Source of the DNA: Oscillochloris sp. ZM17-4
Lineage (GTDB): Bacteria > Chloroflexota > Chloroflexia > Chloroflexales > Chloroflexaceae
NCBI RefSeq assembly: GCF_019599295.1
Contig: NZ_JAIEWN010000001.1
Coordinates: 365,114 to 417,434, forward strand
Length of the DNA: 52,321 nt
Reading direction: 5' to 3'
The translations under genes and the position numbers were made by a program. Numbering within the stretch: position 1 is the stretch's first letter; each line of letters starts with the position of its first letter. Under the pieces are notes generated by a model. That model made no database searches. It saw only the letters and a program-made list of their open reading frames with translations, and was not told the origin of the DNA. This document shows, one piece after another, positions 21,601 through 30,868 of the stretch.

Positions 21601-22484
21601 TGAGCGGGATCTTCCGCGACCTGCTCGGCAACCAGATGCAGCTGATCGACCGGGCCGCCCGCCTGGCCGCCGCCGCCGATGAGCCCGCCGAGCTCAACTT
21701 CGTGCGCGCCCACGCCGTCTCCCAGGCCGCCGAGCTGGGCATCCCCCTGGAAGAGGCCGCCGCCCGCGTCTTCTCGAACGCCCCCGGCAGCTACGGCGCC
21801 AATGTGAACAACCTGGTGGATAGCGGCACCTGGGACGATGAGGGCCAGCTCGGCGACGCCTTCCTCAGCCGCAAGGGCTTCAGCCTTGGCCCGAACGGCG
21901 AGTGGCGCGAGTCGCGCGCGGTGCTGGAGAAGGCGCTGGGCACGGTGGACGCCAGCTTCCAGAACATCGATAGCTTCGAGGTCGGCCTCTCCGATATCGA
22001 CAACTACTACGACAACCTGGGCGGGATCACCAAGAGCGTCGAGCTGCTGCGCGGCACCCGCCCGAAGACCCTGGTGGCCGACGCGCTCGGCAGCGGCAAC
22101 CGGGTCAGCTCGCTCGATCAGGCGGTGCGCCTGGAGACGCGGGCCAAGCTGCTGAACCCCAAGTGGTACGAGGCGATGCTCAGCCACGGCTACGAGGGCG
22201 CCCGCGAGATCGAGGCCCGGGTCAACAACACCTACGGCTGGAGCGCCACCGCCGGCGCGGTGGACGGCTGGGTCTACCAGAGCGTCGCCGAGACCTTCGT
22301 GCTCGATGAGGCGATGCGTGATCGGCTGGCCGCCCTTAACCCGACGGCCGCCGTTGGCGTGGTGCGGCGCCTGCTTGAGTCGAGCGGGCGCGGCTTCTGG
22401 GACGCCGACCCGGAGACGCTGGAGCGGCTGCGCGAGATCTACGCGGATCTTGAGGATCGCCTTGAGGGTATTACCGTCGGCTGA
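18678..22484 (+). CDS. bchH: Magnesium chelatase subunit H
   Basis: BchH binds protoporphyrin IX and is the catalytic subunit of the BchHID chelatase that inserts Mg2+, the committed step to bacteriochlorophyll. At 1,268 residues it matches the CobN/BchH family. The block VVHFGTHGALEFMPGKQ and the NNTYGWSATAGAVDGWVYQ region near the C-terminus are typical. Near residues 793-810 a stretch reads GAQRAASPRTQHAASQQ, encoded by palindromic repeat DNA (21050-21106). No strong Shine-Dalgarno precedes ATG 18678. Chloroflexi often carry several H paralogues (BchH, BchS, BchT); which one this is needs a tree, although its place beside acsF favours BchH. Confidence 0.92.
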   Translation: MRFVFLTIDGNHAAALRLAADRVRREHGLALTVAFHDASSLRDAAGWRRLESDLSGAAFVFGARLFGEEYVRPLEKLLHDAPCPVLVITSNPALIRCTRIGKFDMRTRDEDEKPGIIQQWIKKLRPQGGAGEARRQLAVLRNLSKVLKLIPGKARDIYAFAAAHQYWLNPSPENLYRMLCMLADSYVPGVHGKLPQADPLSYPETAIFHPDAPAPFERLADYEKWLRGRKQGGKNGTVGVLALRGVVLSGNTAHLKALTSALESRGLTVRMAYASGLDQRPAVEQFFVGDKKTAPVDLLLNASGFALVGGPAESRPVEARATLQSLDVGYFGLVPLAFQRIEDWRADSTGLAPVQAALSVAVPELEGAAEPLVFCGPSAAGDGMAPLAAEIAQVADRAARRVALRHRPNAEKKLALVIFNYPPNLGNVGTAAYLDVFQSLYGLLGALRDDGYTVDMPASADDLRRMVVEGNALANGTDASVAARLPVADYRRLFPAQAEIEPFWGRAPGELLNDGKNFLIMGVQLGNVLVGVQPSFGYERDPMRLLMAKDAAPNHAFAAFYTWLRYVYKADAVVHFGTHGALEFMPGKQAGMSADCWPARLIGELPNFYYYSVNNPSEAAIAKRRGMATLVSYLVPPLQQAGLYKGLRALKDTLDRYRAAPNVELLEDVRTQAEKLGIVPEVQVDTSEAYVGAVGHELLKIEERMIPAGLHVLGKSPAPVELVDFLALTASFRPAGKRSPAPFPAIIAASLGYDYVSLRERLSSDTTAQEQWRQVEAIGKEAIRRFVAGSPVGAQRAASPRTQHAASQQADAYLHESAHIRPGSLDEMWAFLGDLLAKLQSPQEVQGLLHGLRGGFIAPSPSNDVVRDPAVLPTGRNVYSLDPYRVPSSAAMERGGRLVNELLARLEAEQGALPQTVAVVLWGSDNLKSECEGVAQVLAMLGARPLVDELGSVSDVELIPLEELGRPRVDAVVTVSGIFRDLLGNQMQLIDRAARLAAAADEPAELNFVRAHAVSQAAELGIPLEEAAARVFSNAPGSYGANVNNLVDSGTWDDEGQLGDAFLSRKGFSLGPNGEWRESRAVLEKALGTVDASFQNIDSFEVGLSDIDNYYDNLGGITKSVELLRGTRPKTLVADALGSGNRVSSLDQAVRLETRAKLLNPKWYEAMLSHGYEGAREIEARVNNTYGWSATAGAVDGWVYQSVAETFVLDEAMRDRLAALNPTAAVGVVRRLLESSGRGFWDADPETLERLREIYADLEDRLEGITVG
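21050..21106. repeat. Palindromic repeat translated inside bchH
   Basis: The DNA contains GGGCGCAGCGCGCTGC and GGACGCAGCACGCTGCGTCC, the same GACGCAGC core as the palindromes at 25242-25261 and 29395-29422. It adds about 18 in-frame residues to BchH at a presumably exposed position. Confidence 0.75.
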
Positions 22485-22510
22485 TGCCCGAAGAGCGGCG
22501 CGGAGGAGCT

Positions 22511-23809
22511 ATGACGATCTTCAAGAATATCCGGCTGGGCCTGCTGCACGTCGCGGTGGCGGTGAGCCTGGTGCCGATCACCGGCGTGCTGAACCGGATC
22601 ATGATCCACGAGCTGGGCATCTTGGCGAGCCTGGTGGCCGCCCTGATCGTGCTCCCCTACCTGCTCTCTCCCGCCCAGGTCTGGATCGGGCAGTACTCGG
22701 ACAACCACCCGCTGTGGGGCTACCGGCGCACGCCCTACATCGCCGCCGGGATCATCCTCTGCGCAGGCGGGGCCACGCTGACGCCCTGGGCCGCCCTGAT
22801 GATGGCTGAGAGCTTCTGGCTCGGCCTGCTTGTCGCGGTGCTGGTCTTCCTTACCTGGGGCGTCGGCTTCAACCTCGCTGTGGTCTCCTACCTCTCGCTG
22901 GCCAGCGACCTCTCGGAGGAGCATCAGCGCTCGCGGACGATCGCGGTGATGTGGTTCATGATGATCACCTCGGTGATCATCACGGCGATCGTCACAGGGA
23001 ACGCCCTGGAGAGCTATAGCCCCGCGCGGCTGATGCAGGTCTTCTTGGCATGCGGCGGGGTGTCGCTGGCCCTCGGTGCGGCGGGCCTGATCGGCCTGGA
23101 GCAGCGGAACACCTGGGTGCCCCGTGAGGAGCGTCACAGCTCGGGCGATGCGGTGCGTGCCGTGATGGCGAACCCGCATGCGCGCCGCTTCTTCGTGTAC
23201 CTGATGCTCCTGCTGGCCGCCATCCTCGGCCAGGATGTGCTGCTGGAGCCCTTCGGCGCCCAGGCCTTCGGCATGAGCGTGCGCGAGACGACACAGCTCA
23301 CCGCCACCTGGGGCGGGGCGACTCTGGTGGCCCTGCTGCTCCAGGGCCTCGTGCTCAGCCGGTTTATGAGCAAGAAGGCCGGTGCCACCCTCGGCGGCGC
23401 GCTGGCCGCCCTCGGACTCTTCCTGATTGCCCTGAGCGGGGCAATCTCTAGTCAGACTCTCTTCGTCCCGGCGATCGCCCTGCTTGGCTTTGGGACCGGC
23501 ATCGCCACAACGACGAACCTGGCGCTCATGCTCGATATGACCACCCCCGAGCAGGTGGGCCTCTTCATCGGCGCATGGGGGGTGGCCGATTCGATGGCCC
23601 GCGGGCTGGGCAACCTGCTGGCTGGCGGCGTGCGCGATATCGCTGGATTTGCCATCCAGAGCCCTGCCGGCGGCTACGTGACGGTCTTCCTGCTGGAGGG
23701 CCTGATGCTCTGTGTGGCGATGGCTATGCTGCGCCGGATCGATGTCTCGGCCTTCCGCAGCGAACAGCCCTCGCTGACGCAGCTGATCGCTGTGGTTGGG
23801 GACGCCTGA
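22511..23809 (+). CDS. PUCC-family major facilitator protein (BCH2/LhaA-like)
   Basis: A 432-residue membrane protein with about twelve hydrophobic helices and the PUCC-family segments [20 protein letters not shown] and [11 protein letters not shown]. Relatives help insert pigments or assemble light-harvesting complexes. It starts immediately after bchH. ATG 22511 is preferred because GGAGGAG stands just before it; the ATG at 22484 overlaps the bchH stop (ATGA) without its own ribosome binding site. Translational coupling with bchH is likely. The exact cargo is unknown. Confidence 0.88.
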   Translation: MTIFKNIRLGLLHVAVAVSLVPITGVLNRIMIHELGILASLVAALIVLPYLLSPAQVWIGQYSDNHPLWGYRRTPYIAAGIILCAGGATLTPWAALMMAESFWLGLLVAVLVFLTWGVGFNLAVVSYLSLASDLSEEHQRSRTIAVMWFMMITSVIITAIVTGNALESYSPARLMQVFLACGGVSLALGAAGLIGLEQRNTWVPREERHSSGDAVRAVMANPHARRFFVYLMLLLAAILGQDVLLEPFGAQAFGMSVRETTQLTATWGGATLVALLLQGLVLSRFMSKKAGATLGGALAALGLFLIALSGAISSQTLFVPAIALLGFGTGIATTTNLALMLDMTTPEQVGLFIGAWGVADSMARGLGNLLAGGVRDIAGFAIQSPAGGYVTVFLLEGLMLCVAMAMLRRIDVSAFRSEQPSLTQLIAVVGDA

Positions 23810-23903
23810 ACCTGACGGCCCCCGAACTGCGGCGATACCATCCATTGCTGCTTCGTTTTGTGCAGATTTAGGAAGAATTGCAGATACCTCAAAGGGTCGC
23901 GCG

Positions 23904-25229
23904 ATGAACCTCCTGCTTGCTGGCCTCGATCACACAACCGCGCCGGTTGAGATCCGCGAACGTCTGGCCTTTAACGCCACCGACATTCCCGCTGCGCTCC
24001 TGCAGCTCACAATGCCGCGAGGGCATCGCCCCCCGCTCTTTAGCGAGGCCGTGATTCTCTCGACGTGTAACCGGGTCGAACTCTATGGTGTCTCGTCAGA
24101 GACGAGCACCGCCCAGAGTCTCGCGAGCTTCCTGGCGGAGTTCCACGGGCTCGATGAGAAGCACTTTGTCCACACGCTCTTCTTCGTCAACGGCGAGTCG
24201 GTGGCCCACCACCTGTGCGCTACCTCGTCGGGGCTGCGCTCGCTGGTGCTGGGCGAGGCCCAGATCCAGGGCCAGGTGCGCACCGCCTTTGAGATCGCCC
24301 AGCAGGCCGGCACCGTCGGGCCGGTGCTGCACCGGCTCTTCCAGCACGCCCTGACCGCGGGCAAGCGCGTGCGCCACGAGACGGAGCTGGGCCAGGGTGC
24401 GGCCAGCGTCTCGCAGGCCGGTGTGATGCTGGCCCGCCAGCGCCTCGGCCAGCTCCAGGGCCGCTCGGTGCTTCTGGTGGGCAGCGGCGAGGTGAGCGAG
24501 CTGGCCGCCCAGAACCTGCTGGCCAACGGCGCCGACCGGCTCATGATCGTCAACCGCACGCTCGCCCACGGGCGCGAGCTGGCAAATCGCTATGGTGCCG
24601 AGGCGCTCACCTTCGATGAGCTGCCCAGCGCCTTGGTCCGCGCCGACATCGTGATCAGCTCCACCTCGGCCCCGGTGCCGATCATCTACCATCAGCACGT
24701 GGCTGACGCCATGCATGCGAAGGCCGAGACCCGCCATCACGAGGGCGCGCCGCCCTCGATGCTGCTGATCGACCTGGCCGTGCCCCGCGATATTGCCACC
24801 GACGTCGCCCAGCTCCCCGGCGTCCACGTCTGCACCGTGGACGATCTGCACGAGGTGGTGCGCCACACCCTCGATCACCGGGCTGAGGTGTCTGAGCTGG
24901 CCGAGTCGATCTCTAACGCAGAGGTGGAGGCCTTTCTGGGCTGGATGCGGACTCAGGATGCTGTGCCGACGCTGACCAGCCTGCGCGACTATGCCGAGAG
25001 CCTGCGCTCAAGCGAGCTTGATCGGGCGCTGCGCCGCCTGAGCTCGCTCTCGCCCGAGCAGCGCGTCGTGGTCGAGGCGCTCAGCCGCAGCATTGTCAAC
25101 AAGCTGCTCCACTCGCCAACCCGTCGCCTCCGCGACGCCGCAGCCCAGGGCGATGGGCAGCGCTACGCCGCGATGCTGAGCGATCTGTTTAATCTGGAGC
25201 ACGCAAACGCTGTGGGCGAGCGCGGGTAA
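23904..25229 (+). CDS. hemA: Glutamyl-tRNA reductase
   Basis: HemA reduces glutamyl-tRNA(Glu) to glutamate-1-semialdehyde with NADPH, the entry to C5-pathway tetrapyrrole synthesis. The 441-residue protein has the catalytic cysteine C55 in [10 protein letters not shown], the [13 protein letters not shown] signature, the nucleotide-binding [14 protein letters not shown] segment, and a C-terminal dimerisation helix region. ATG 23904 follows AAAGGG; the in-frame codon further upstream at 23796 would overlap the PUCC gene. The TAA stop lies in GTAAGGG. It leads a hemA-C-D-B-E-L series. Confidence 0.96.
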   Translation: MNLLLAGLDHTTAPVEIRERLAFNATDIPAALLQLTMPRGHRPPLFSEAVILSTCNRVELYGVSSETSTAQSLASFLAEFHGLDEKHFVHTLFFVNGESVAHHLCATSSGLRSLVLGEAQIQGQVRTAFEIAQQAGTVGPVLHRLFQHALTAGKRVRHETELGQGAASVSQAGVMLARQRLGQLQGRSVLLVGSGEVSELAAQNLLANGADRLMIVNRTLAHGRELANRYGAEALTFDELPSALVRADIVISSTSAPVPIIYHQHVADAMHAKAETRHHEGAPPSMLLIDLAVPRDIATDVAQLPGVHVCTVDDLHEVVRHTLDHRAEVSELAESISNAEVEAFLGWMRTQDAVPTLTSLRDYAESLRSSELDRALRRLSSLSPEQRVVVEALSRSIVNKLLHSPTRRLRDAAAQGDGQRYAAMLSDLFNLEHANAVGERG

Positions 25230-25241
25230 GGGCTATCGTAT

Positions 25242-25261
25242 AGACGCAGCGTGCTGCGTCC
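25242..25261. repeat. Short GACGCAGC palindrome between hemA and hemC
   Basis: GACGCAGC (25243-25250) and GCTGCGTC (25253-25260) pair around GT. The same core recurs at 29395-29422 and inside bchH. Confidence 0.7.
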
Positions 25262-25285
25262 CTGCACCGGATAGGGAAGATCACG

Positions 25286-26290
25286 ATGGGACAGAAAACA
25301 CTCATTCTCGGCACACGTGGCTCGAAGCTGGCCCTGACTCAGTCCGAGATGATGGCCGCCGCCCTGCGCGCCGCGAACCCTGGCCTCGCCGTCGAGCTGA
25401 AGATCATCAGCACCAAGGGCGACCGCATCCTGGATGTGGCCCTCTCGGCGGTGGGCGATAAGGGGCTCTTCGTCAAGGAGTTGGAGCAGGCGCTCCTCGA
25501 TCATGAGGTTGACCTGTGCGTTCACAGCTGTAAGGATCTGCCTTCGGTGGTGCCCGATGGCCTGACCCTGGCCGCCTTCCCAGAGCGGGCCGACCCGCGC
25601 GATGCGCTCGTCATCAATGCGGCGTCGCCCGAGGGCGATCGGGCGTCGGCCTCGATCCTTACCTTGCCGACCGGCACCGTCGTCGGCACGAGCTCGCTCC
25701 GCCGGGCCAGCCAGATCCGCGCCGTCCGTCCGGACCTGCAGCTGCGCGATGTGCGCGGCAATGTGGACACCCGCCTGCGCAAGCTGGCCGAGGGCCAGTA
25801 CGAGGCGCTGGTGCTGGCCTCGGCCGGCCTGGATCGCCTGGGCTTCACTGATTCCACGGTGGACGGGCCGCGCCCCTTTACGGCGGTGGACGCCAGCTTC
25901 GTCTCGCTGCCCATCTCCGCCGAGCAGATGCTCCCCGCTGTGGCCCAGGGCATCCTGGCCATCGAGTGCCGCGCCGACGATGCGCTGACCATCGGCGCGC
26001 TCGCCGCCCTCGACCACGCGCCCTCGCGGGCCGCGGCCCTGGCCGAGCGGGCCTTCCTCGGACGACTTGAGGGCGGCTGCCAGGTGCCGATCGCCGCTCA
26101 CGCCACACTGGCGGGCGATAGCCTGAGCCTGCGCGGCATGGTGGGCTCCCTCGATGGGCTGAATGTGATCTCCGCCGAGCGGACGGGCGACCTGTCCGAC
26201 CCCGCCGCCATCGGCGTGGCCCTGGCCGAGGATCTGCTGGCCCGCGGCGCCGCCGAGATCCTGGCCGAGCTCGCGACGGCGAAGCAGTGA
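25286..26290 (+). CDS. hemC: Porphobilinogen deaminase (hydroxymethylbilane synthase)
   Basis: HemC condenses four porphobilinogen molecules into hydroxymethylbilane. The 334-residue protein begins with the conserved LGTRGSKLALTQ and has the HSCKDLPS block, RRASQIRAVRPDL and C265 in EGGCQVPIAAH, the cysteine that carries the dipyrromethane cofactor. AGGGAAG lies a few bases before ATG 25286. It is followed within 9 bp by hemD. Confidence 0.97.
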   Translation: MGQKTLILGTRGSKLALTQSEMMAAALRAANPGLAVELKIISTKGDRILDVALSAVGDKGLFVKELEQALLDHEVDLCVHSCKDLPSVVPDGLTLAAFPERADPRDALVINAASPEGDRASASILTLPTGTVVGTSSLRRASQIRAVRPDLQLRDVRGNVDTRLRKLAEGQYEALVLASAGLDRLGFTDSTVDGPRPFTAVDASFVSLPISAEQMLPAVAQGILAIECRADDALTIGALAALDHAPSRAAALAERAFLGRLEGGCQVPIAAHATLAGDSLSLRGMVGSLDGLNVISAERTGDLSDPAAIGVALAEDLLARGAAEILAELATAKQ

Positions 26291-26298
26291 GGTGATCG

Positions 26299-27183
26299 AT
26301 GGGTGGACTGATCGTAAGGGCGCAGCAGGAGCAAAGCTCCTGCTGCGCCCCAACAAAACCGCTCTCTGGCATGCGTGTCGTGATCACCCGCTCGGCGGAC
26401 AAGGCCGACGGCATGGCCGCGCGGCTGCGCGAGCTTGGCGCTGAGCCAGTGATCTTCCCAACAATTGCGTATGCCCCCCCCGAGGACACCGCCGCCCTTG
26501 ATGCTGCCCTGGCTCGCCTCGTAGATGGGCAGTACGACTGGCTGGTGATGACGAGTGGCCAGGTGGTGAAGGCCATCGCTGATCGCCAGGCATTCAGCAT
26601 TCCACATTCAGCATTCCACATTGCGGCGGTCGGCCCGGCCACCGCCGCCGCCTGCGCGGATCTGCTCGGCGTGCAGCCCGCCACCGTGCCCGAGCAGTTC
26701 ATCGCCGAGGGGCTGGCCGCCGCCCTCGGCGATCTGACCGGCAAGCGGGTGCTGCTGCCGAAAGCCGACATCGGTCGCCCAACCCTGGAGAAGCTCCTGC
26801 GCGCGGCCGGCGCTCAGGTGGATCGGGTGGTGGCCTACCGCAATATCCCCGCCCCCGATAACGGCGTGGATATGGCCGGGATGCTGGCCGCCGGGCAGAT
26901 TGACGCGGTCACCTTCACGAGTGGCTCGACGGCCCGCGCCTTTGTGCAGAAGGTCGGCCCGCAGTCCCTGGATCTCTTGGGGCAAACCGTGATCGCATGC
27001 ATCGGCCCGGCCGCCGCCGCTGTCTGCCGGGAGATCGGCATGGAGCCACAGGTGGTGGCCGAAGTGTTTACTGAGGAGGGGCTGCTGGAGTCCCTGATTA
27101 GCTATTTGGAGCGTATGGCCCTCGCCCCCCAGACCCCTCTCCCGCAGGCGGGAGAGGGGGCACCGCACGTGCGGCAGGGGTGA
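26299..27183 (+). CDS. hemD: Uroporphyrinogen-III synthase with three repeat-encoded segments
   Basis: HemD cyclises hydroxymethylbilane with inversion of ring D. The 294-residue protein has the two-domain HemD pattern: [37 protein letters not shown]-like ending and [13 protein letters not shown]. Three parts are coded by genomic repeats: residues about 6-20 (a palindrome, 26314-26354), residues about 98-108 (a CATTCAGCATTCCA array) and the C-terminal [11 protein letters not shown] (palindrome 27134-27159). GAGGTGAT precedes ATG 26299, so the N-terminal extension is probably translated; ATG 26371 is the alternative that would exclude it. HemD loops tolerate variation, so activity may persist. 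Confidence 0.88.
   Translation: MGGLIVRAQQEQSSCCAPTKPLSGMRVVITRSADKADGMAARLRELGAEPVIFPTIAYAPPEDTAALDAALARLVDGQYDWLVMTSGQVVKAIADRQAFSIPHSAFHIAAVGPATAAACADLLGVQPATVPEQFIAEGLAAALGDLTGKRVLLPKADIGRPTLEKLLRAAGAQVDRVVAYRNIPAPDNGVDMAGMLAAGQIDAVTFTSGSTARAFVQKVGPQSLDLLGQTVIACIGPAAAAVCREIGMEPQVVAEVFTEEGLLESLISYLERMALAPQTPLPQAGEGAPHVRQG
26314..26354. repeat. Palindrome in the hemD N-terminal coding region
   Basis: GGGCGCAGCAGGAGC (26318-26332) and GCTCCTGCTGCGCCC (26336-26350) pair around AAA. The flanks GTAA and CAAC make it resemble the palindrome at 2890-2959. Confidence 0.85.
26590..26624. repeat. CATTCAGCATTCCA array inside hemD
   Basis: Two copies of a 14-bp double heptamer related to the CATTCAA arrays are translated in frame as [11 protein letters not shown]. 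Confidence 0.85.
27134..27159. repeat. CCCCTCTCCCGC palindrome at the hemD 3' end
   Basis: CCCCTCTCCCGC (27134-27145) and GCGGGAGAGGGG (27148-27159) are the same arms as at 51117-51144 in the large glycosyltransferase. Here they encode the last residues of HemD. Confidence 0.85.
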
Positions 27184-27200
27184 GCGTAATGGAGGAATCT

Positions 27201-28217
27201 ATGGCATACCCCGCCAGCCGCCCGCGCCGCCTGCGCCTGAATGAGAATATGCGCCGCATGGTGCGCGAGACCTCGCTCAGCGCCGATAGCCTGATCGCCC
27301 CGCTCTTTGTGCGCCACGGCAAGGGCGTGAATAAGCCGATTGTCTCGATGCCCGGCCACAGCCAGCTCTCGGTGGATACCGCCGTGCGCGAGGCCGAGAC
27401 TCTGGCCGAGCTGGGCATCCCCGCCGTGCTGCTGTTCGGCATCCCCGACCACAAGGATGCTGTGGGCAGCGAGAACTTCGACCCCGAGGGGATCGTGCCC
27501 CAGGCCGCCTACGCTATCAAGAAGGCCGTACCTGAGCTGCTGGTGATCTCGGACATGTGCTGCTGTGAGTACACCGACCACGGCCACTGCGGGGTGCTGA
27601 ACGCCGCCGGGGCTGAGGGCTATAACGAGCGGCTCCCCGAGGGCTACCTGCTGAACGACCCGACCCTGAGCATCCTTGGGAAGGCCTCGGTAATCCACGC
27701 CCAGGCCGGCGCAGATATCATCGCCCCCTCGGGCATGATCGACGGTATGATCGGGGTCATCCGCGCCGCCCTCGATGGCGCCGGGCTTGAGCACACCTCG
27801 GTTATGAGCTACGCCGCCAAGTACGCCTCGGGCTTCTACGGGCCGTTCCGCGACGCCGCCGAGAGCCCGCCTAGCTTCGGCGACCGCAGCAGCTATCAGA
27901 TGGACCCCGCCAACAGCCGCGAGGCCCTGCGCGAAGTCGATCTGGATGTGGCCGAGGGCGCCGATATGCTGATGGTGAAGCCTGCCCTCGCCTACCTCGA
28001 CATCATCCGCCAGGTGAAGGATCGCCACAACCTGCCCCTGGCCGCCTACCAGGTCAGCGGCGAGTACAGCATGGTCAAGGCGGCCGCCGAGAAGGGCTGG
28101 ATCGATGAGCGCCGGGTGGCCCTGGAGACGCTGATGAGCATCCGCCGGGCTGGGGCCGATATGATTATCACCTACTGGGCGAAGGACGCCGTGCGCTGGC
28201 TGCGCGGCGGGGTGTGA
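27201..28217 (+). CDS. hemB: Delta-aminolevulinic acid dehydratase (porphobilinogen synthase)
   Basis: HemB joins two 5-aminolevulinate molecules to porphobilinogen. The 338-residue protein has the cysteine-rich metal site [14 protein letters not shown], suggesting a Zn-dependent active site, and the Schiff-base lysine regions [15 protein letters not shown] and [15 protein letters not shown] 27201 follows GGAGG at 5-6 nt; GTG 27180 and ATG 27189 are upstream alternatives that would overlap or precede this site. Its order after hemD fits a hem operon. Confidence 0.97.
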   Translation: MAYPASRPRRLRLNENMRRMVRETSLSADSLIAPLFVRHGKGVNKPIVSMPGHSQLSVDTAVREAETLAELGIPAVLLFGIPDHKDAVGSENFDPEGIVPQAAYAIKKAVPELLVISDMCCCEYTDHGHCGVLNAAGAEGYNERLPEGYLLNDPTLSILGKASVIHAQAGADIIAPSGMIDGMIGVIRAALDGAGLEHTSVMSYAAKYASGFYGPFRDAAESPPSFGDRSSYQMDPANSREALREVDLDVAEGADMLMVKPALAYLDIIRQVKDRHNLPLAAYQVSGEYSMVKAAAEKGWIDERRVALETLMSIRRAGADMIITYWAKDAVRWLRGGV

Positions 28218-28276
28218 TCGCGCCTCTGCGCGCCGTAGATGAAGTGCCTCCAATAGTGTGGACGTTGCCTTTCGTT

Positions 28277-28328
28277 CTTTTGCGATGCGCGTCAAGGGCG
28301 CGCAATCGCAAAAGAAAATATATTTTTT
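28277..28328 (+). terminator. Stem-loop with AT-rich tail between hemB and hemE
   Basis: CTTTTGCGATGCGCG (28277-28291) pairs with 28299-28314 with a single bulge, and an A/T-rich run ending in TTTTTT follows. It resembles an intrinsic terminator, perhaps partial, since hemE continues 14 bp later. Confidence 0.5.
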
Positions 28329-28341
28329 GATGGGGATTTCT

Positions 28342-29388
28342 ATGAATGATCTCGTCCTCCGCGCCGCCCGCCGCCAGCCGGTGGAGCGCACCCCGATCTG
28401 GCTGATGCGCCAGGCTGGCCGCTACATGTCGGTGTACCGCTCGGTGCGCGAGCGCTACGGCTTCCTCCAGATGGTCAAGATTCCTGAGGTGGCCGCCGAG
28501 GTCACGCTCCAGCCGGCCGAGGCCTTCGATATTGATGCGGCGATCATCTTCGCCGATATCCTGCCGCCCCTGGAGGGTCTGGGCTTGCAGCTCACCTTCG
28601 AGAAGGGTGAGGGCCCTGTCATCCATAACCCGATCCGCAGCGCGGCCGATATCGCCGCCCTGAAGGCCTGCGACCCCCGCGAGACGACGGCGTACACGCT
28701 GGACGCCATCCGGATTGTGCAGAAGTCCCTGGCTGGACGAATCCCGCTCTTCGGCTTCAGCGGCGCGCCCTTCACCCTGGCCAGCTACGCCATCGAGGGC
28801 GGCGGCAGCCGCGAGTACCGCCGCACCAAGCAGTTGATGTACCGCGACCCGCAGAGCTGGCACGCCCTGATGGGGAAGCTCAGCGTCCTGGTGGGCGACT
28901 ACCTGATCGCCCAGGTTGAGGCCGGCACCGACATCGTGCAGATCTTCGACTCCTGGGCCGGCGCCCTCTCGCCGAACGACTACGCCGAGTATGTGCTGCC
29001 CCACGTCCAGTCGGCCGTGGCTGCGGTGCGCGCCGCCACCGACGTGCCGATCATCTACTTCGGGACGGATATGCACGGCATGGCCACGCAGCTGCGCCAG
29101 GTTGGCGCTGATGTGATCGGTCTGGACTGGCGGGTGCAGCTGGACGAGGGCTGGGCCGCCCTCGGCCACGACGTGGCCGTCCAGGGCAACCTCGACCCGA
29201 TGGCGCTGCACGGCCCCTGGCCCGAGATCGAGCGCCGCGCCGCCGATGTCCTGCGCCGCGCCGGCGGCCGGCCCGGCCATATCTTCAATGTCGGCCACGG
29301 CATCCTCACCGAGACGCCCGAGGAGAATGTGGCCCGCCTGGTGGATTTTGTGCATTCGTATGCGGTTGAACCGGCATACGCCGAATAA
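28342..29388 (+). CDS. hemE: Uroporphyrinogen decarboxylase
   Basis: HemE removes four carboxyl groups from uroporphyrinogen III to give coproporphyrinogen III. The 348-residue protein carries the N-terminal signature [13 protein letters not shown], the [12 protein letters not shown] block, [18 protein letters not shown], and the C-terminal [19 protein letters not shown] 28342 has GGGGAT about 6 nt upstream; upstream in-frame starts (GTG 28258, ATG 28330) lie in or next to the terminator-like hairpin. Confidence 0.97.
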   Translation: MNDLVLRAARRQPVERTPIWLMRQAGRYMSVYRSVRERYGFLQMVKIPEVAAEVTLQPAEAFDIDAAIIFADILPPLEGLGLQLTFEKGEGPVIHNPIRSAADIAALKACDPRETTAYTLDAIRIVQKSLAGRIPLFGFSGAPFTLASYAIEGGGSREYRRTKQLMYRDPQSWHALMGKLSVLVGDYLIAQVEAGTDIVQIFDSWAGALSPNDYAEYVLPHVQSAVAAVRAATDVPIIYFGTDMHGMATQLRQVGADVIGLDWRVQLDEGWAALGHDVAVQGNLDPMALHGPWPEIERRAADVLRRAGGRPGHIFNVGHGILTETPEENVARLVDFVHSYAVEPAYAE

Positions 29389-29394
29389 ACCCGC

Positions 29395-29422
29395 GTAGGG
29401 ACGCAGCGCGCTGCGTCCCTAC
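29395..29422. repeat. Perfect 28-bp palindrome between hemE and hemL
   Basis: GTAGGGACGCAGCG and its exact reverse complement stand back to back with no loop, just after the hemE stop codon. Ends resemble the other GTA(A/G)GG palindromes. Confidence 0.9.
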
Positions 29423-29443
29423 AAGTCATTGGGGAATTGCATC

Positions 29444-30778
29444 ATGACAATGACGGTTACGGATCGGTACGCCCGCTCGAAAGCGCTCTTTGCCGCCGCC
29501 CAATCCGTGATCCCTGGCGGGGTTAATTCGCCGGTGCGCGCCTTCCGCGGCGTCGGCGGCACGCCGATCTTCTTCTCCCGCGGCTCCGGCTCCCACGTCG
29601 AGGACGTGGACGGCAATAGCTATATCGACTATGTGCTCTCGTGGGGGCCGCTGCTGCTCGGCCACGCCCACCCCGCCGTCCTCCAGGCGATCGCGGAGCA
29701 GGCCGCCCGGGGCACGAGCTTCGGCGCGCCCACAGAGCTGGAGACCGAGCTGGCCGAGCTGGTGATCGCGCTCATGCCAGGTGTCGAGCAGGTGCGCTTT
29801 GTGAACAGCGGCACCGAGGCCACCATGAGCGCCCTGCGCCTCGCCCGCGCCTACACTGGCCGCGAGAAGATCGTCAAGTTCAGCGGCTGCTACCACGGGC
29901 ACGCTGACATGCTCCTGGTCCAGGCCGGCAGCGGCGTGGCGACCCTCGGCCTGCCCGATAGCCCCGGCGTCCCCGCATCTACCGCCGCCAGCACGCTCAC
30001 CGTCGAGTATAACGACCTTGACGCCGCCGCTGAGCTGTTTCGCCAGCACGGCGACACGATCGCCGCCGTGATCGTCGAGCCGATCGCCGCCAACATGGGT
30101 TTTGTCCTGCCTGAGCCTGGCTACCTCCAGGGCCTGCGCGAGCTCACCCGCAGCCACGGCACCCTGCTGATCATGGACGAGGTGATGACCGGCTTCCGCA
30201 CCTCCCCTGGCGGCTGCCAGGGCCTCTGGGGGATCGACCCGGATATCACTTGCCTCGGCAAGGTGATTGGCGGCGGGCTGCCTGTGGGCGCCTACGCCGG
30301 CAAGCGGGCGATCATGCAGACGGTGGCCCCCGCCGGGCCGATGTACCAGGCTGGCACGCTCTCGGGCAACCCGCTGGCGATGGCCGCCGGCCTCGCCACC
30401 CTCCGCACGGCCTTCGATGCGCCCGAGGGGGAGACGAGCCTCTTCCAGCGCGCCGCCGGGCGCGCCCAGACCCTCGCCGACGGCATCCGCTCGCTCAGCG
30501 AGCAGACCGGCGTGCCCCTCCAGGTTGGCAACGTCGGCACCATGTTTGGCTTCTACTTCCTCAAGGAGGCGGGGGTGAAGGTGCGGAACTACGCCGAGGC
30601 GAAGCAGTGGGTGGACGCCGCCCGCTACGCGAAGTTCTTCTGGGCCATGTGTGAGCGCGGGGTCTACCTTGCACCCTCACAGTTCGAGGCGGGCTTCGTG
30701 AGCGCCGCCCACGATACGGTCGATATCGCCGTCACCCTCACCGCCATCCGTGAGGCTCTGCTCGCGGCGCGGGGCTGA
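29444..30778 (+). CDS. hemL: Glutamate-1-semialdehyde 2,1-aminomutase
   Basis: HemL is the PLP enzyme that converts glutamate-1-semialdehyde, the HemA product, to 5-aminolevulinate. The 444-residue protein has [12 protein letters not shown] at the N-terminus, the phosphate-binding [15 protein letters not shown] segment, the DEVMTGFR acid and the PLP lysine K273 in [19 protein letters not shown] 29444 follows GGGGAAT. It closes the plus-strand hemA-C-D-B-E-L series. Confidence 0.97.
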   Translation: MTMTVTDRYARSKALFAAAQSVIPGGVNSPVRAFRGVGGTPIFFSRGSGSHVEDVDGNSYIDYVLSWGPLLLGHAHPAVLQAIAEQAARGTSFGAPTELETELAELVIALMPGVEQVRFVNSGTEATMSALRLARAYTGREKIVKFSGCYHGHADMLLVQAGSGVATLGLPDSPGVPASTAASTLTVEYNDLDAAAELFRQHGDTIAAVIVEPIAANMGFVLPEPGYLQGLRELTRSHGTLLIMDEVMTGFRTSPGGCQGLWGIDPDITCLGKVIGGGLPVGAYAGKRAIMQTVAPAGPMYQAGTLSGNPLAMAAGLATLRTAFDAPEGETSLFQRAAGRAQTLADGIRSLSEQTGVPLQVGNVGTMFGFYFLKEAGVKVRNYAEAKQWVDAARYAKFFWAMCERGVYLAPSQFEAGFVSAAHDTVDIAVTLTAIREALLAARG

Positions 30779-30790
30779 TCCGTCAAATCG

Positions 30791-30862
30791 GTAGGGCCGA
30801 AGCATTCGCCCCGGATGCACCCGGGTCGCCGGATGGATCAGAGGCGAATGCTTCGGCCCTAC
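30791..30862. repeat. Palindrome between hemL and sulP, GTAGGGCCGAAGCA-end family
   Basis: 20-nt arms (30791-30810 and 30843-30862) pair around a 32-nt loop. It lies between convergent genes and shares its outer 14 nt with the palindromes at 1550 and 48375, with a different inner stem. Confidence 0.9.
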
Positions 30863-30868
30863 CGTGCA

